A stretch of DNA of 64,000 nt from Hymenobacter edaphi (GCF_003258365.1 NZ_QHKM01000003.1:62001-126000), one strand, 5' to 3'; shown: positions 50,952 through 60,690, numbered from the stretch's first letter. The notes: a model not told the origin generated them from the letters alone. Numbers and translations are program-made.

Positions 50952-53444
50952 TCAGTTTCCCCCGCCCTTGCTGCCGCCGCCTTTCTGGTCGTCGTTGCTG
51001 ATGCTGCGGCGCTGGCGCTGCGGGGCATTCCCGTCGACTTTACCGAAGCGGTAGCTCAGCGAAAGGCGCACCGAGCTTTGGGCGTTGTAGTAGGCGCTGC
51101 GGCTCTCGAACTGCGGCGTGAGGGTACTGGCGCGGAACACGCGGTAGGTCTGCAGGAAGTTGGAGGCGTTGACGGTCAGGTCCAGCTTTTCCTTGAGGAT
51201 AGTGCGCTTCAGGCCCAGCGAGTAGTAGCCACCGCCGCCGTAGCGCGTCTGCAGGCCCACGCCGCCCGTCCAGAACCCGCCGTAGCCCTGCACCGTGTAG
51301 CCCTTGCCGAAGCGCCACGACGAGTTCAGGTTGCCGTTGAACTGCAGGCGGGTGGTGGTGCGGCCCAGGGCCACGCTGCGCAGCTGCGAGTACGAGCCGT
51401 CGAGATTCAGCCCGATTTGCCATTTGGGCACGGGCTTCACCGAGGTGTAGAGGCTCAGGCCGTAGTTGCTGTTGCGGGCAATGTTGCGGAAGGTGGTTTC
51501 GGCCCGGGCCAGCGCCTCGTTGTAGAAGTTGATTTCCTCGATGGCGTTGCCCGTGCGGCGGGTGTAGGCCGAGGCATTCAGCGAGCCGGCCTTGCCGAAG
51601 GTGCTGTACGTCAGCTCGTAGTTGTCGGTGACTTCCGGGGCCAGCGTGGGGTTGCCGTAGCTGATGTTGCGCGGGTCGGTCTGCTGGATGAAGGGGTTGA
51701 GGTAGTAGATATTGGGCCGCTGAATGCGCCGCGAGTAGCTCAGGCGCAGCGTCTGGCCGGGCTGCTTGAGGTTGCGCGTGGCGCTCAGGCTGGGCAGCAG
51801 GTTGGTGTAGTCGTTGGCGAAGCGGCCATTTTCGCCCTGAAACTCCCCGTCGATGCGGGTGTACTCCAGGCGCGTGCCCAGGCTGAAGGTGTACTTCTTG
51901 CCCAGCCCGAAATTGTAGGTGCCGTAGGCCGCCGCCACGTCCTGCTGGTAGTCAAAGGCGTTGGAGCGAGCGGGGCTGCGGGCAAACTCGGCCTGCCGGC
52001 TCACCAGCAGCGTGTCGATGCGGTAGTCGCTCGTCACCAGGCGGCGGATGGCCTTGGCCCCCGTTTCCAGCGACACGCCCTCCTTGAACGGGTGCGCGTA
52101 GTCGGTTTGCAGGGTTGTTTCGCGGTTCAGCGAGAGGTTGCGGCTCTGCTCGCGGTACTCAATCGGACCCTGGTACAGGTCGGCCGCGTCGTATTGGTCG
52201 AGGGCGTAGCGCTGGTTGCCCTGGCTGCGCGAGTGTTGGGCCAGCAGGCTCCACTCGCGGCCTTCGTGCTCCTTGAAGGTGCGGGTGTAGCCCCCGCTCA
52301 CGTCGACGTTCTGGCCCAGGTAGCGCTGGCGGTTGTCGCGGGCGTAGAGCGTGTCGCGCTGGGGGCCGCCGCCGCTGTATTGGTTGTAGAACTTCTGCGG
52401 CTGCTCGCTGTGGTAGGCGTTGCCGTTGAAGGTCAGCTGAAAGCCGTGTTCGGGCGAAGGATCAAACGTCAGACCGGCCTCGCCCCAGCCGCTGCGGCCC
52501 TGGGCGTTGCTTTCCATGCGCTGATTGAGCCGCCCCACCTGCCCGTCGGGCAGGAAGTCGGTGCGGGTCACGGTGCTGCGGTAGGGGTAGCGGTTGCGGT
52601 TCACGCTCAGGCTGGCGTTAGCCCCCAGCTTGCCGCGCCGGGCGTTGAGGGCCCCGTTCAGGCCCTGGTTGCGGTTGCCCACGCCGCCGCCCAGGTTGCC
52701 GTTGACGCCCTGCAGGCTGTTTTTCTTCAGCACGATGTTGATAACCCCGCCCGACCCTTCGCCGTCGTACTTGGCCGAGGGCGCCGTCAGCACCTCTACG
52801 GCTTTGATCTGGTCGGCCGGAATCTGCTTGAGCGCGTCGGCCAGGTTGCCCGAGAGCAGGGCCGAGGGCTTGTTGTTGATCAAAATGCGCGGGTTGGAGG
52901 AGCCGCGCAGCTGCACGTTGCCATCGGCGTCCACGTTCAGCAGCGGGGTTTTGCGCAGCACGTCGGCCGCGGTACCGCCGGTGTTGGTCACGTCGCGCTC
53001 GGCGTTGTACACCAGCCGGTCGGGCTTGTTTTCCACGATTTCCCGCTCGCCGGTCACCGTCACCTCGCCCAGCTGCTTGGTGGCGGCCGTCAGCTCCAGG
53101 GTGCCCAGGTCCTGGGCTTCACCGGTCACCGTCACGGGCAGGGTGCGCGGAGCGTAACCCACAAAGCTCAGGGTGAGCCGGTAGGTGCCCGGCGGCAGAT
53201 CGGTGAGGCGGAAGCGGCCCTGCGCGTCGGCGGCGGTGCCGGTCAGCGGCTTGTCGCCGGCAGTGGGCAGCAGGGCCACCGTGGCAAACTCCACCGGCTT
53301 GTTGGTGGCCGCATCCACCACCACGCCGCTCAGGCGGCCGGTGCCGCGCGGGGCCGGAGCGGTTTGGGCGGGCGCGGCGGTTTGGGCCAGGGCAGCCGTA
53401 GTCGATAGGCAGGCCCACAGGAGCAGGGGTACACGGTAGGTCAT
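50952..53444 (-). CDS. TonB-dependent/outer-membrane beta-barrel receptor, paralogue 1
   Basis: 830 residues from ATG 53444 with a signal peptide (MTYRVPLLLWACLSTTAALA). Domains: carboxypeptidase-regulatory-like (about 35-120, GVVVDAATNKPVEFATVALL), plug (about 125-240, GGTAADVLRKTPLLNVDADG and ILINNKPSALLSG), and an OMP_b-brl_3-type barrel (240-800). After the predicted final strand (VRLSLSYRFGKVDG) there is a 25-residue extension ending in a Gly-rich tail (KGGGSKGGGN), which is unusual because barrels normally end with an aromatic residue. It is paralogous to the next gene. The ligand is unknown. Confidence 0.9.
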   Translation of the reverse strand: MTYRVPLLLWACLSTTAALAQTAAPAQTAPAPRGTGRLSGVVVDAATNKPVEFATVALLPTAGDKPLTGTAADAQGRFRLTDLPPGTYRLTLSFVGYAPRTLPVTVTGEAQDLGTLELTAATKQLGEVTVTGEREIVENKPDRLVYNAERDVTNTGGTAADVLRKTPLLNVDADGNVQLRGSSNPRILINNKPSALLSGNLADALKQIPADQIKAVEVLTAPSAKYDGEGSGGVINIVLKKNSLQGVNGNLGGGVGNRNQGLNGALNARRGKLGANASLSVNRNRYPYRSTVTRTDFLPDGQVGRLNQRMESNAQGRSGWGEAGLTFDPSPEHGFQLTFNGNAYHSEQPQKFYNQYSGGGPQRDTLYARDNRQRYLGQNVDVSGGYTRTFKEHEGREWSLLAQHSRSQGNQRYALDQYDAADLYQGPIEYREQSRNLSLNRETTLQTDYAHPFKEGVSLETGAKAIRRLVTSDYRIDTLLVSRQAEFARSPARSNAFDYQQDVAAAYGTYNFGLGKKYTFSLGTRLEYTRIDGEFQGENGRFANDYTNLLPSLSATRNLKQPGQTLRLSYSRRIQRPNIYYLNPFIQQTDPRNISYGNPTLAPEVTDNYELTYSTFGKAGSLNASAYTRRTGNAIEEINFYNEALARAETTFRNIARNSNYGLSLYTSVKPVPKWQIGLNLDGSYSQLRSVALGRTTTRLQFNGNLNSSWRFGKGYTVQGYGGFWTGGVGLQTRYGGGGYYSLGLKRTILKEKLDLTVNASNFLQTYRVFRASTLTPQFESRSAYYNAQSSVRLSLSYRFGKVDGNAPQRQRRSISNDDQKGGGSKGGGN

Positions 53445-53602
53445 TGGGCGAAACGGGTAAGTCGAAAGCAATAATGCCGGGGCGGTGATTCCTCGGGTAA
53501 ACTGGTATGCTAATGCGGTAGCCGGGCCAACCGGCTGCAAACTAACGCAACTGCCCGCTGCCGATTGCAGGGCCGGCGGACATTTATCGGCCGGGGGCCG
53601 TA

Positions 53603-53641
53603 ACAAAAACAGCAGGCGCCTCCCGAAGGAAACGCCTGCTG
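53603..53641 (-). terminator. Intrinsic terminator of receptor paralogue 2
   Basis: CAGCAGGCG (53610-53618) pairs with CGCCTGCTG (53633-53641) and the minus strand continues with TTTTTG. Confidence 0.8.
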
Positions 53642-53703
53642 CCTGCAAAAACGAGCGGCGAAAAAATACTCACTCACCAAGATGCCCCGCCGCCCGGATT
53701 GGG

Positions 53704-56310
53704 TTAGTTGCCCTGGCCGCCACCGTCGCCGCCCTTCTGGTCGTCGTTGCGGATGCTGCGGCTGGGACGGCGCGGCTTGTTTTCCAGCTTGCCGAAGCGG
53801 TAGTTGAAGGCCACGCGCACGCCGCGGTTGAACACCAGCGTGGTGTTGCGCGAGTCGGAGCGGCCGTTGTCGAAGTCGTTGTAGAGACGGATGTTGCGCG
53901 AGAAGGGGTTGTCGGCGTTCAGAGTCAGGTCGGCTTTGCCCTTGAGCAGGTCTTTGCGCAGGCCAAGGGAGTACATCTGCCAGGGCGAGTTGCGGCCCTG
54001 CAGCTGAATGCGCGGCGAGTTCAGCATGCCGAAGAACTGCAGGCTCCAGCCCTTGTCGAACTTGTAGCCCGAGTTCAGGTTGGCCGAGTACACCACGCCC
54101 GAGTTGCGGCCCTTCTGGCCCATCTGCTCCAGCGTCTTGCTGTACAGGTCCACGTAGAACACGCTCAGGTTGCCGCTCACGTCCCACTTGGGCAGGGGCT
54201 TCACCGAGCCGAACAGGTTCAGGCCGTAGGTCTGGTTGCGGGCCACGTTGCCGAAGGTCGACACCACCCGGCCCTGCTCGTCGGTGCGGTACACCCGCTC
54301 GATGGCGTTGTTGGTCTGGCGCGAGTACAGCGACACGTTAATCACCGAGGTCTTCACGAAGGTGTTCCAGTTCAGCTCGTAGTTGTCGGTGAATTCGGCG
54401 TCCAGCTCCGGGTTGCCCTGCGAGATGTTGCGCGGGTCCGTTTCGTTGCGGTAGGGGTTCAGGTAGAAAATGCTCGGGCGCTGAATGCGGCGCGAGTAGC
54501 TCAGGCGCAGCGAGGAGCCGGGCTGCTTGAGGTTGCGCGTCAGGGCCACGTTGGGCAGCACGTTGGTGAAGTCCAGCCGGAAGGGCTGGTCCTGGGTTTC
54601 GAAGTTGCCCTCCAGATCGGTGCGCTCCACGCGGGCGCCGAGGCGCACGTTGTACTTCTTGCCCAGGCTGGTGGCGTAGGTGCCGTAGCCGGCCAGCACG
54701 CGCTGGGTGTAGTCGTAGTTGTTGGTCAGCTGCGGAATCAGGCGCAGGCCCTGGCGGCCGGTGGAGTCGCGCTGCACGCTGTACTCGCTTTCCACCTGCC
54801 GGTCAATCAGCTTCACGCCCACTTCCACCGTCTGCTTGTCCGAGAGCGGGTGCACGTAGTCGGTCTGCAGGGTGGTTTCCAGGTTGCGCGAAAGGTTGGG
54901 GCTGAACTCGCGGAACACCACGTTCTGCTGCCCGGGGTCGTTCAGGCCGAACTGATCCACCTCGTACTCGCGGTTGTTGCGGTTGCGGTTGTGCTGGGCC
55001 AGCACCGTCCACTCCTTGCGGCTGTTCTGCCCGAAGTTGCGGGTGTAGGTGCCGGTCAGGTCGTAGCTCTGGGTGCGGAACTGCTGCTCAAAGTCGCGGG
55101 TGTAGTTGCCGAACAGCGGGTTGTTGGTGTTTACCTGCCCCTGGTCCAGGGTGTAGGTGTTGTAGATGTCGGCCCGGTTGCGGTTGCGGAACATGTTGCC
55201 GTTCACCGAGAGGCTGAAGGTGTGCAGCGGCGAGGGCTCGAACTCCAGCCCGATGCGGCCGTTGCCGCCGCCGCCGAGGGTGCGGCCCTCGTTGCGCTGC
55301 ATCAGCCGGCCCGTGGTGGTGAGGCCGTCGGCACTGAGCACGTTGCGGTCGGTACGGTCGACGCGCTGCTCCCCGGGCGAGTAGAACACCCAGCCGTTGA
55401 GGGCCGACGACAGCCCGAACTTGCCCTTGCGGGCGTTCAGGGCCACGTTGCCGTTGGAGTTGCGGGTGCCCGCGGCCAGGCCCACGTTGCCGTTCACGCC
55501 CTGCAGGTTGTTTTCCTTCAGCACGATGTTGATGATGCCCGCCGAACCCTCCGCGTCGTACTTGGCCGAGGGCGAGGTAATCACCTCCACGTTCTTGATC
55601 TGGTCGGCCGGCAGCTGCTTCAGGGCCTCGGCAATGTCGCCGGCCACCACGGCCGAGGGCTTGCCGTTGATGAGCACGCGCACGTTGCCCGAGCCGCGCA
55701 GCTGCAGGTTGCCGTCGGGGTCCACGCTCACCATCGGGGCCTTGCGCAGCACGTCGGCGGCGGTGCCGCCCTTGTTGGTCGCGTCCTGGGCGGCGTTGTA
55801 CACCAGGCGGTCGGGCTTGCTTTCCACCACCGGCCGCTCGCCGGTCACCTGCACCTCGCCCAGCTGCTTGGCCTGGCTCTGCAGCGCGATGGTGCCCAGG
55901 TCGGCGCTCATGCTGCCCTCGGCCAGCGTGACGGGCTGCACCGAGGCGCCGTAGCCGATAAAGCTGACGGAAAGGCGGTAGGAGCCGGGGGCGAGGCCCT
56001 TCAGCACGAAGCGGCCCTTGTCGTCGGCCACGGCGCCGTCCAGCGGCTGCTCGCCGGTGGCGGGCAGCAGGGCCACGGTGGCAAACTCCACGGGCTGTTT
56101 GGTGGCGGCGTCGAGCACGGTGCCCGAGATGCGGCCGTTGCCGCGCGGGGCGGCGGGCAGAATGGCGGCTTTGGGGCTGGCGCCGCCCGGCGCACCGGTG
56201 GGCGCGCCGCTGGCCGGGGCGCCGGCAGGGCGGGTGGCCGGGGCCTGAGCGGCCGCTTTGGTGGCAAGCAAGCCCGCGGAAGCGAGCAGCAGGAGTAAGG
56301 AGTTCTTCAT
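53704..56310 (-). CDS. TonB-dependent/outer-membrane beta-barrel receptor, paralogue 2
   Basis: 868 residues from ATG 56310, with a signal peptide (MKNSLLLLLASAGLLATKAA). A Pro/Ala/Gly-rich linker (25-55) leads to the carboxypeptidase-regulatory-like domain (GTVLDAATKQPVEFATVALL), the plug (GGTAADVLRKAPMVSVDPDG, VLINGKPSAVVAG) and an OMP_b-brl_3-type barrel. The C-terminus again adds a basic and Gly-rich tail (RSIRNDDQKGGDGGGQGN). The two receptor genes share the whole layout and many segments, showing a tandem duplication. The intervening terminator suggests separate transcripts. Ligand unknown. Confidence 0.9.
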   Translation of the reverse strand: MKNSLLLLLASAGLLATKAAAQAPATRPAGAPASGAPTGAPGGASPKAAILPAAPRGNGRISGTVLDAATKQPVEFATVALLPATGEQPLDGAVADDKGRFVLKGLAPGSYRLSVSFIGYGASVQPVTLAEGSMSADLGTIALQSQAKQLGEVQVTGERPVVESKPDRLVYNAAQDATNKGGTAADVLRKAPMVSVDPDGNLQLRGSGNVRVLINGKPSAVVAGDIAEALKQLPADQIKNVEVITSPSAKYDAEGSAGIINIVLKENNLQGVNGNVGLAAGTRNSNGNVALNARKGKFGLSSALNGWVFYSPGEQRVDRTDRNVLSADGLTTTGRLMQRNEGRTLGGGGNGRIGLEFEPSPLHTFSLSVNGNMFRNRNRADIYNTYTLDQGQVNTNNPLFGNYTRDFEQQFRTQSYDLTGTYTRNFGQNSRKEWTVLAQHNRNRNNREYEVDQFGLNDPGQQNVVFREFSPNLSRNLETTLQTDYVHPLSDKQTVEVGVKLIDRQVESEYSVQRDSTGRQGLRLIPQLTNNYDYTQRVLAGYGTYATSLGKKYNVRLGARVERTDLEGNFETQDQPFRLDFTNVLPNVALTRNLKQPGSSLRLSYSRRIQRPSIFYLNPYRNETDPRNISQGNPELDAEFTDNYELNWNTFVKTSVINVSLYSRQTNNAIERVYRTDEQGRVVSTFGNVARNQTYGLNLFGSVKPLPKWDVSGNLSVFYVDLYSKTLEQMGQKGRNSGVVYSANLNSGYKFDKGWSLQFFGMLNSPRIQLQGRNSPWQMYSLGLRKDLLKGKADLTLNADNPFSRNIRLYNDFDNGRSDSRNTTLVFNRGVRVAFNYRFGKLENKPRRPSRSIRNDDQKGGDGGGQGN

Positions 56311-56665
56311 GGGTAAAGGGAGGGCGGAGGGAGGACGCTGATACAGCAAGGCTGCGGGAGTAGCCGCTTCGCGGGGCGCCGGAGAGGGCTCCGGCGAGGC
56401 AGCGCCGTGGACTGCAAGCGGAAAAAATCAGGCGGCGGGCAGCGGGCGCCCGCGGCGCGCAAGCGGCAAGGGGTGGCCGCTGGTAAGCAGGTCTATTTCA
56501 GGGCAAAGGACCGGCGGAATTGGTCGTCAGACAATCACTCAATTATGTGATAAGCGGTAGCACGGGTGGGCCTTTGGGTAGCATATGGGACAAGGGTCGG
56601 GGCGACTCGGGGCGGGGTTGCATTTCCGCCAGACAAAATTGTGGCTGAACTATGTTCGGCGGCGG
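56311..56665. other. Intergenic region between receptor paralogue 2 and the ABC permease gene
   Basis: About 355 bp. No convincing gene. It must contain the promoter of receptor paralogue 2 on the minus strand; a minus-strand TCCTTTG near 56502 is a candidate -7 box with an upstream TTG about 21 bp away. The permease 3' end adjoins it. Confidence 0.5.
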
Positions 56666-57484
56666 TCAGCGGGCCGCGCCTTCGTGGCGGAAGCCCAGCA
56701 GCACGTAGCCCAGCAGCAGCGTCGCGGCGGCCCAGCCCAGGGCCAGCAGCCCCGAAGTCGACAGCGCCCAGCCCACGGCCAGGCCCTTGCCCACGGCCTT
56801 CAGGCTGAGCAGCGGCGCGGCGTAGGGCACCCAGTCGATGTAGTCCCAGCGCATCAGGGTGAGGGCCGCAATGGTGCAGGCCATGCCCACGGCCACCGGC
56901 GCCGCGAAGCTGCGCCACCACAAGGCCGCCACGTACTGCAGGGCCAGAATGCCGAGCGTGGCCACGAAGGTGTGCCAGAGCAGGGGCACAACGGCCCCCA
57001 GCGGGGCGGCGAAGTCGGCGAAGTGCAGCGCGGGGCGCAGCAGGCCCAGCAGCCAGCCCGAGGCCACGAGCAGCACCGCGTACGCCACCTGGGCCAGCAG
57101 ATTCAGGCCCAGCAGCACCAGCAGCTTGCTGCCAAATACCGCGGCGCGGCTCAGCGGCTGGGCGTAGAGGTGTTTCCAGGCCATGGCTTTGTTTTCGGTG
57201 TGGAGCACCAGGCTGCTGAGCAGCACCACGAACAGCGGCAGCAGCAGGCCGGTGGCCGTCTGCCAGCTCTGCAGGATGTAGGCCGGCCAGGGGTTTTCGC
57301 CGGGCTTGAGCAGAAACTGGCCCTTGAAAAAGAAAATCAGGCCGAAGAGCAGCACCGGCAGCGCGCCGCTGCCCAGGGTCAGCCACAGGGCCGGGGTGTG
57401 CTTGAGCTTGAGCACGTCGGCCGCGAGGCAGCGGCGTAGCTGCGTGAGCGGGCCCGGCTGGGCGAAAGTGAGGGTGGTTTCCAT
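56666..57484 (-). CDS. ABC-2 type transporter permease
   Basis: 272 residues with about six transmembrane segments (33-53, 75-97, 113-145, 155-175, 180-205, 240-262). The N-terminal cytoplasmic segment (LTQLRRCLAADVLKLKHTPA) and the ENKAMAWKHLYAQPLSRAA region are typical of ABC-2 permeases that export drugs, peptides or lipids. Its start overlaps the stop of the ATPase gene by one base (TAATG on the minus strand), so the two are translationally coupled. The next upstream unit is a divergent LytS/LytTR regulator pair, so this exporter is probably its target. Confidence 0.87.
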   Translation of the reverse strand: METTLTFAQPGPLTQLRRCLAADVLKLKHTPALWLTLGSGALPVLLFGLIFFFKGQFLLKPGENPWPAYILQSWQTATGLLLPLFVVLLSSLVLHTENKAMAWKHLYAQPLSRAAVFGSKLLVLLGLNLLAQVAYAVLLVASGWLLGLLRPALHFADFAAPLGAVVPLLWHTFVATLGILALQYVAALWWRSFAAPVAVGMACTIAALTLMRWDYIDWVPYAAPLLSLKAVGKGLAVGWALSTSGLLALGWAAATLLLGYVLLGFRHEGAAR

Positions 57485-58410
57485 TAGGCTAGGGCGGGTT
57501 CGGTCAGGTGCAGGAAGGCTTGCTCCAGGCTGGGCTGCTGGCAGTGCAGGGCGTAGACGGGCTGCCCGGCCAGCACCAGCTGCTGGGCCAGGTAGGCCAT
57601 CTGCTCGGGCGAGTGGTAAGGCAGCCCCAGCCGCCCCGGGCCCAGCACGGCGGCGCCGCCCAGGTCCACCGGCAGCAGCAGTTGGCAGCGGGCCGCGTCT
57701 TCGGTATCGATGACCACCTGAGCGTGGCCCTGCTGCCGGCGCTGCAGCTCGGCCACGCTGCCCTGGAAAGCCAGCCGGCCCTGCTGCAGCACGCCCACGT
57801 GGGTGGCCACGCGCTCAATCTCGCTGATGAGGTGGCTGGAGAGCAGAATGGTTTTGCCGTGCTGCCGCTGCAGCGTCTGCAGCAGCGCGCGCATCTCGAT
57901 GATGCCCGTCGGATCGAGGCCGTTGGTGGGCTCGTCGAGGATGAGCAGCTGCGGGTCGGGCAGCAGGGCCAGGGCCAGGCCGAGGCGCTGGCGCATGCCC
58001 AAAGAATACTCGCGGGCGGGGCGGTGGGCGTCGGCGCTCAGGCCCACGGTGGCCAGCACGTCGGCGGTGCGCCCGGCCGGCAGCCCGCGCAGGCGGCGCG
58101 TTGCTTCCAGGTTTTCGCGGCCGCTGAGGTGGTCGTAGAGCGAGGGCATTTCGATGAGCGCGCCCACCTGCCCGAGCACGGCGCGGCGGTGCCGGGCCAG
58201 GTCGTGGCCGAAGAGGTGCACCGTGCCGGCCGGGGCGGGCAGCAGGCCCAGCAGCAGGCGCAGGGTGGTGCTCTTGCCGGCCCCGTTCGGGCCCAGAAAG
58301 CCGAAGATGCTGCCCGCGGGCACCTGCAGATCCAGCTGCTGCAGCACCGGCCGCGGCCCGAAGCCGAACGAGAGGGCCCGCGTTTCGACGAGTAAGGAGT
58401 TGGTTTTCAT
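57484..58410 (-). CDS. ABC transporter ATP-binding protein
   Basis: 308 residues. Walker A GPNGAGKS (Lys46), Q-loop region GQVGALIEMPSLYDHLSG, signature REYSLGMRQRLGLALAL (a variant of LSGGQ), Walker B LLILDEPTNGLDP, and the H-loop TILLSSHL are all present. The C-terminal extension (about 230-308) is typical of lantibiotic/bacteriocin-immunity and BcrA-like exporters. Forms an exporter with the adjacent permease. It is transcribed divergently from the sensor kinase gene, with a 256-bp gap. Confidence 0.93.
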   Translation of the reverse strand: MKTNSLLVETRALSFGFGPRPVLQQLDLQVPAGSIFGFLGPNGAGKSTTLRLLLGLLPAPAGTVHLFGHDLARHRRAVLGQVGALIEMPSLYDHLSGRENLEATRRLRGLPAGRTADVLATVGLSADAHRPAREYSLGMRQRLGLALALLPDPQLLILDEPTNGLDPTGIIEMRALLQTLQRQHGKTILLSSHLISEIERVATHVGVLQQGRLAFQGSVAELQRRQQGHAQVVIDTEDAARCQLLLPVDLGGAAVLGPGRLGLPYHSPEQMAYLAQQLVLAGQPVYALHCQQPSLEQAFLHLTEPALA

Positions 58411-58666
58411 AGGTCAGAAGGCGTCAGTGCTGGCAAACGTATCGGCTCCTTCCGACTCCGTGCCGGCAAATCCACCAAACCCTATGTACCTGGGCCGAAC
58501 GCCGCTTTTGCCGTGGCGAATTGCCGCGTTTCAGTTCTCCAACGGGCTGCCCGACGATTGGCGGCGGCCGGCGGGCGGTTGGGGGCCGGTCCGGGCGGGT
58601 TCGTTGAAAAAAAGCGGCCGCGGCTCGTTCACCGCCCTAGCTTGCCGGGGCTTTCATCCTGAACCC

Positions 58667-59812
58667 ATGCCCACCTTGCTCGCCCGCGCCGTTTCGCCCC
58701 TATTTGGCTCCGCCCCCTGGCCGGCGGCCGAGCCCGTTACCTCGCGCCGGGTGCCGCTGTGGGCCCACGCGGTGCTCTGGGGCGTGCTGCTGCTCACCGA
58801 CGGGCTGCAAATCCGGCAGATGCTCAGCACCCTCGACCAGGCCGAAGTTCAATCCTGGGCGCTGTGGCAGAACGTGCTCCTGCGCAGCTTCAGCACCGAT
58901 GCGCTATACGCCGCCCTCTTCTACCTGAACTGGCGCGAGCTGATTCCGCGGCTGCTGGCCCGCGGCCGGGTAGCCGGGTACGCGCTGGGCGTGCTCTTGC
59001 TGCTGACGGTATTCGTGGGGCTGCGGGTAGGAGCCTCGCGTTGGGTTTACAACACGCCCGCGGATATGCCGCCGCCCGAACTGGAGCGGCAGGCCATTCC
59101 CTACGCGCTGACGGGCCTGATGCTGATTTTCCTCAGCTCGGCCCTGAAAGTCACCGGCGACTACCTGCAGGAACGGCGCAACCGCCGCGAGCTGGAGCGC
59201 CGGCAGCTGCTCACCGAGCTGTCGTTGCTGAAAATGCAGGTCAACCCGCATTTCCTCTTCAACACGCTCAACAATATCTACGCCCTGGCCAGCCAGAAAT
59301 CCGACCGCGCCCCCGAAGCCGTGCTGCGCCTGGCCGAAATCATGCGCTACATGCTCTACGAGTCGGGGGCCGACACCGTGCCGCTCAGCCAGGAGCTGCA
59401 GCACCTGCGCAGCTTTCTGGCCCTGCAGCAGCTGCGCCTGCCCGCCACCGGCGCGGCCGCCATCGTGTTCGACGACGCCGGCCTGCCCGCCGCGGCCGAG
59501 TGGCCGGTGGCACCCATGCTGCTGCTGCCCCTGGTCGAAAACGCCTTCAAGCACGGCGACCTGACCGCCCGCCCTGCCGTGCAGATCCGGCTCGGGCTGA
59601 CGGCCGCCGGCGCCCTGCAGCTGATTGTCGACAACGCCGTGGCGCCCGAGCCCGGCGGAGCGGCGCTGGAGGCTTCCGGGGGCGTGGGCCTGGTGAACCT
59701 GCGCCGCCGCCTGCAGCTGCTCTACCCCGGCCGGCACGAGCTGCTGCTCGAAACGCCGCCCGGCCATTACCGCGCCTCCCTCACGCTGCTGCCCGGTCCC
59801 GCGCTAGGTTGA
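58667..59812 (+). CDS. LytS/YehU-type sensor histidine kinase
   Basis: 381 residues from ATG 58667. Four transmembrane helices (about 30-48, 75-90, 104-122 and 143-161) without an extracytoplasmic sensor domain, then the His_kinase (PF06580) domain with the phosphoacceptor His195 in NPHFLFNTLNN, and the HATPase_c region (LLLPLVENAFKHG, N box; GGVGLVNLRRRLQLLYPG, G box). Such kinases sense membrane or cell-wall signals through the helices and pair with LytTR regulators, as here with the gene 125 bp downstream. The frame extends upstream to 58154 only as antisense of the ABC gene. Confidence 0.92.
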   Translation: MPTLLARAVSPLFGSAPWPAAEPVTSRRVPLWAHAVLWGVLLLTDGLQIRQMLSTLDQAEVQSWALWQNVLLRSFSTDALYAALFYLNWRELIPRLLARGRVAGYALGVLLLLTVFVGLRVGASRWVYNTPADMPPPELERQAIPYALTGLMLIFLSSALKVTGDYLQERRNRRELERRQLLTELSLLKMQVNPHFLFNTLNNIYALASQKSDRAPEAVLRLAEIMRYMLYESGADTVPLSQELQHLRSFLALQQLRLPATGAAAIVFDDAGLPAAAEWPVAPMLLLPLVENAFKHGDLTARPAVQIRLGLTAAGALQLIVDNAVAPEPGGAALEASGGVGLVNLRRRLQLLYPGRHELLLETPPGHYRASLTLLPGPALG

Positions 59813-59937
59813 GACGCCGGACTGGGGCAACCCGCAGAAGGAGCAGGAACCGTCCGCTCTTCCGGCGCCGGCTTGCCGAAGCTCAGCGTAGCAGCTTCAC
59901 TGATAGTAATCCAGGATTGATCTGACTACTTTCCCGC

Positions 59938-60681
59938 ATGGAAGTTCTTCCCGGCCGCCGGCTCCGCTGCGTACTCATCGACGACGAGCCGCTGGCCCTC
60001 GATGTGCTGGCCGGCTACTGCGCGCAGGTGCCATTTCTGGAGCTGTGCGGGCAGTTTCACGACGCGCTGCAGGCCCTGGCCTTCGTGCAGGACCACCCCG
60101 TCGACGTCATTTTTCTCGACATCCACATGCCGCGCATCACCGGGCTGCAGTTCGTGCAGCTGCTGCCGCAGCCGGCCCCGCGCGTGGTTTTCACCACGGC
60201 TTACGCCCAATACGCGGTGCAGAGCTACGAGCTTTCGGCCACCGACTACCTGCTCAAGCCCATTGCCTTTGAGCGGTTTCTGCAGGCCGTCGGCAAGCTG
60301 CGCGCCCCGGCTCTGCCGGCTCCGTTACCGGCCGCCGCGGCCCCTGCGCCCGTAGCGGCCGACGCCATGTTCGTCAAAAACGAGCACCGGCTGCAGCGCG
60401 TAGCCTTCGACGACATCCTTTACATCGAAGGCATGAAGGAGTACCTGATGATTTACACCGCCGAAAGCGGCAAAATCCTCACTCTGCAGTCGTTTCGCCG
60501 CGTCGAGGAGGTGCTGCCGCCGCAGCGCTTCGCCCGCATTCACAAGTCCTTCCTGGTGGCGCTGAACCGCATCGAGCACGTGGAGCGCGGCAAGGTGCAG
60601 CTTGCCGGCCGCCTGCTCCCCGTCGGCGACAGTTACCGCGACGCCTTCATGGGCCTGATCCGGACGCACAACCAGCTGTAG
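59938..60681 (+). CDS. LytTR-family response regulator
   Basis: 247 residues: receiver domain (8-120) with Asp15/Asp16, the phosphoacceptor Asp61 in FLDIHMP, the Thr in FTTAYAQYAV and Lys in YLLKPIAF, then an Ala/Pro-rich linker (125-142), and the LytTR DNA-binding domain (146-247; VAFDDILYIEGMKEYLMIYT, FARIHKSFLVALNRIEHVE). LytTR regulators bind direct repeats about 9 bp long. It is encoded with the LytS-type kinase and probably controls the divergent ABC exporter. Confidence 0.94.
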   Translation: MEVLPGRRLRCVLIDDEPLALDVLAGYCAQVPFLELCGQFHDALQALAFVQDHPVDVIFLDIHMPRITGLQFVQLLPQPAPRVVFTTAYAQYAVQSYELSATDYLLKPIAFERFLQAVGKLRAPALPAPLPAAAAPAPVAADAMFVKNEHRLQRVAFDDILYIEGMKEYLMIYTAESGKILTLQSFRRVEEVLPPQRFARIHKSFLVALNRIEHVERGKVQLAGRLLPVGDSYRDAFMGLIRTHNQL

Positions 60682-60690
60682 AAAGGCAAC

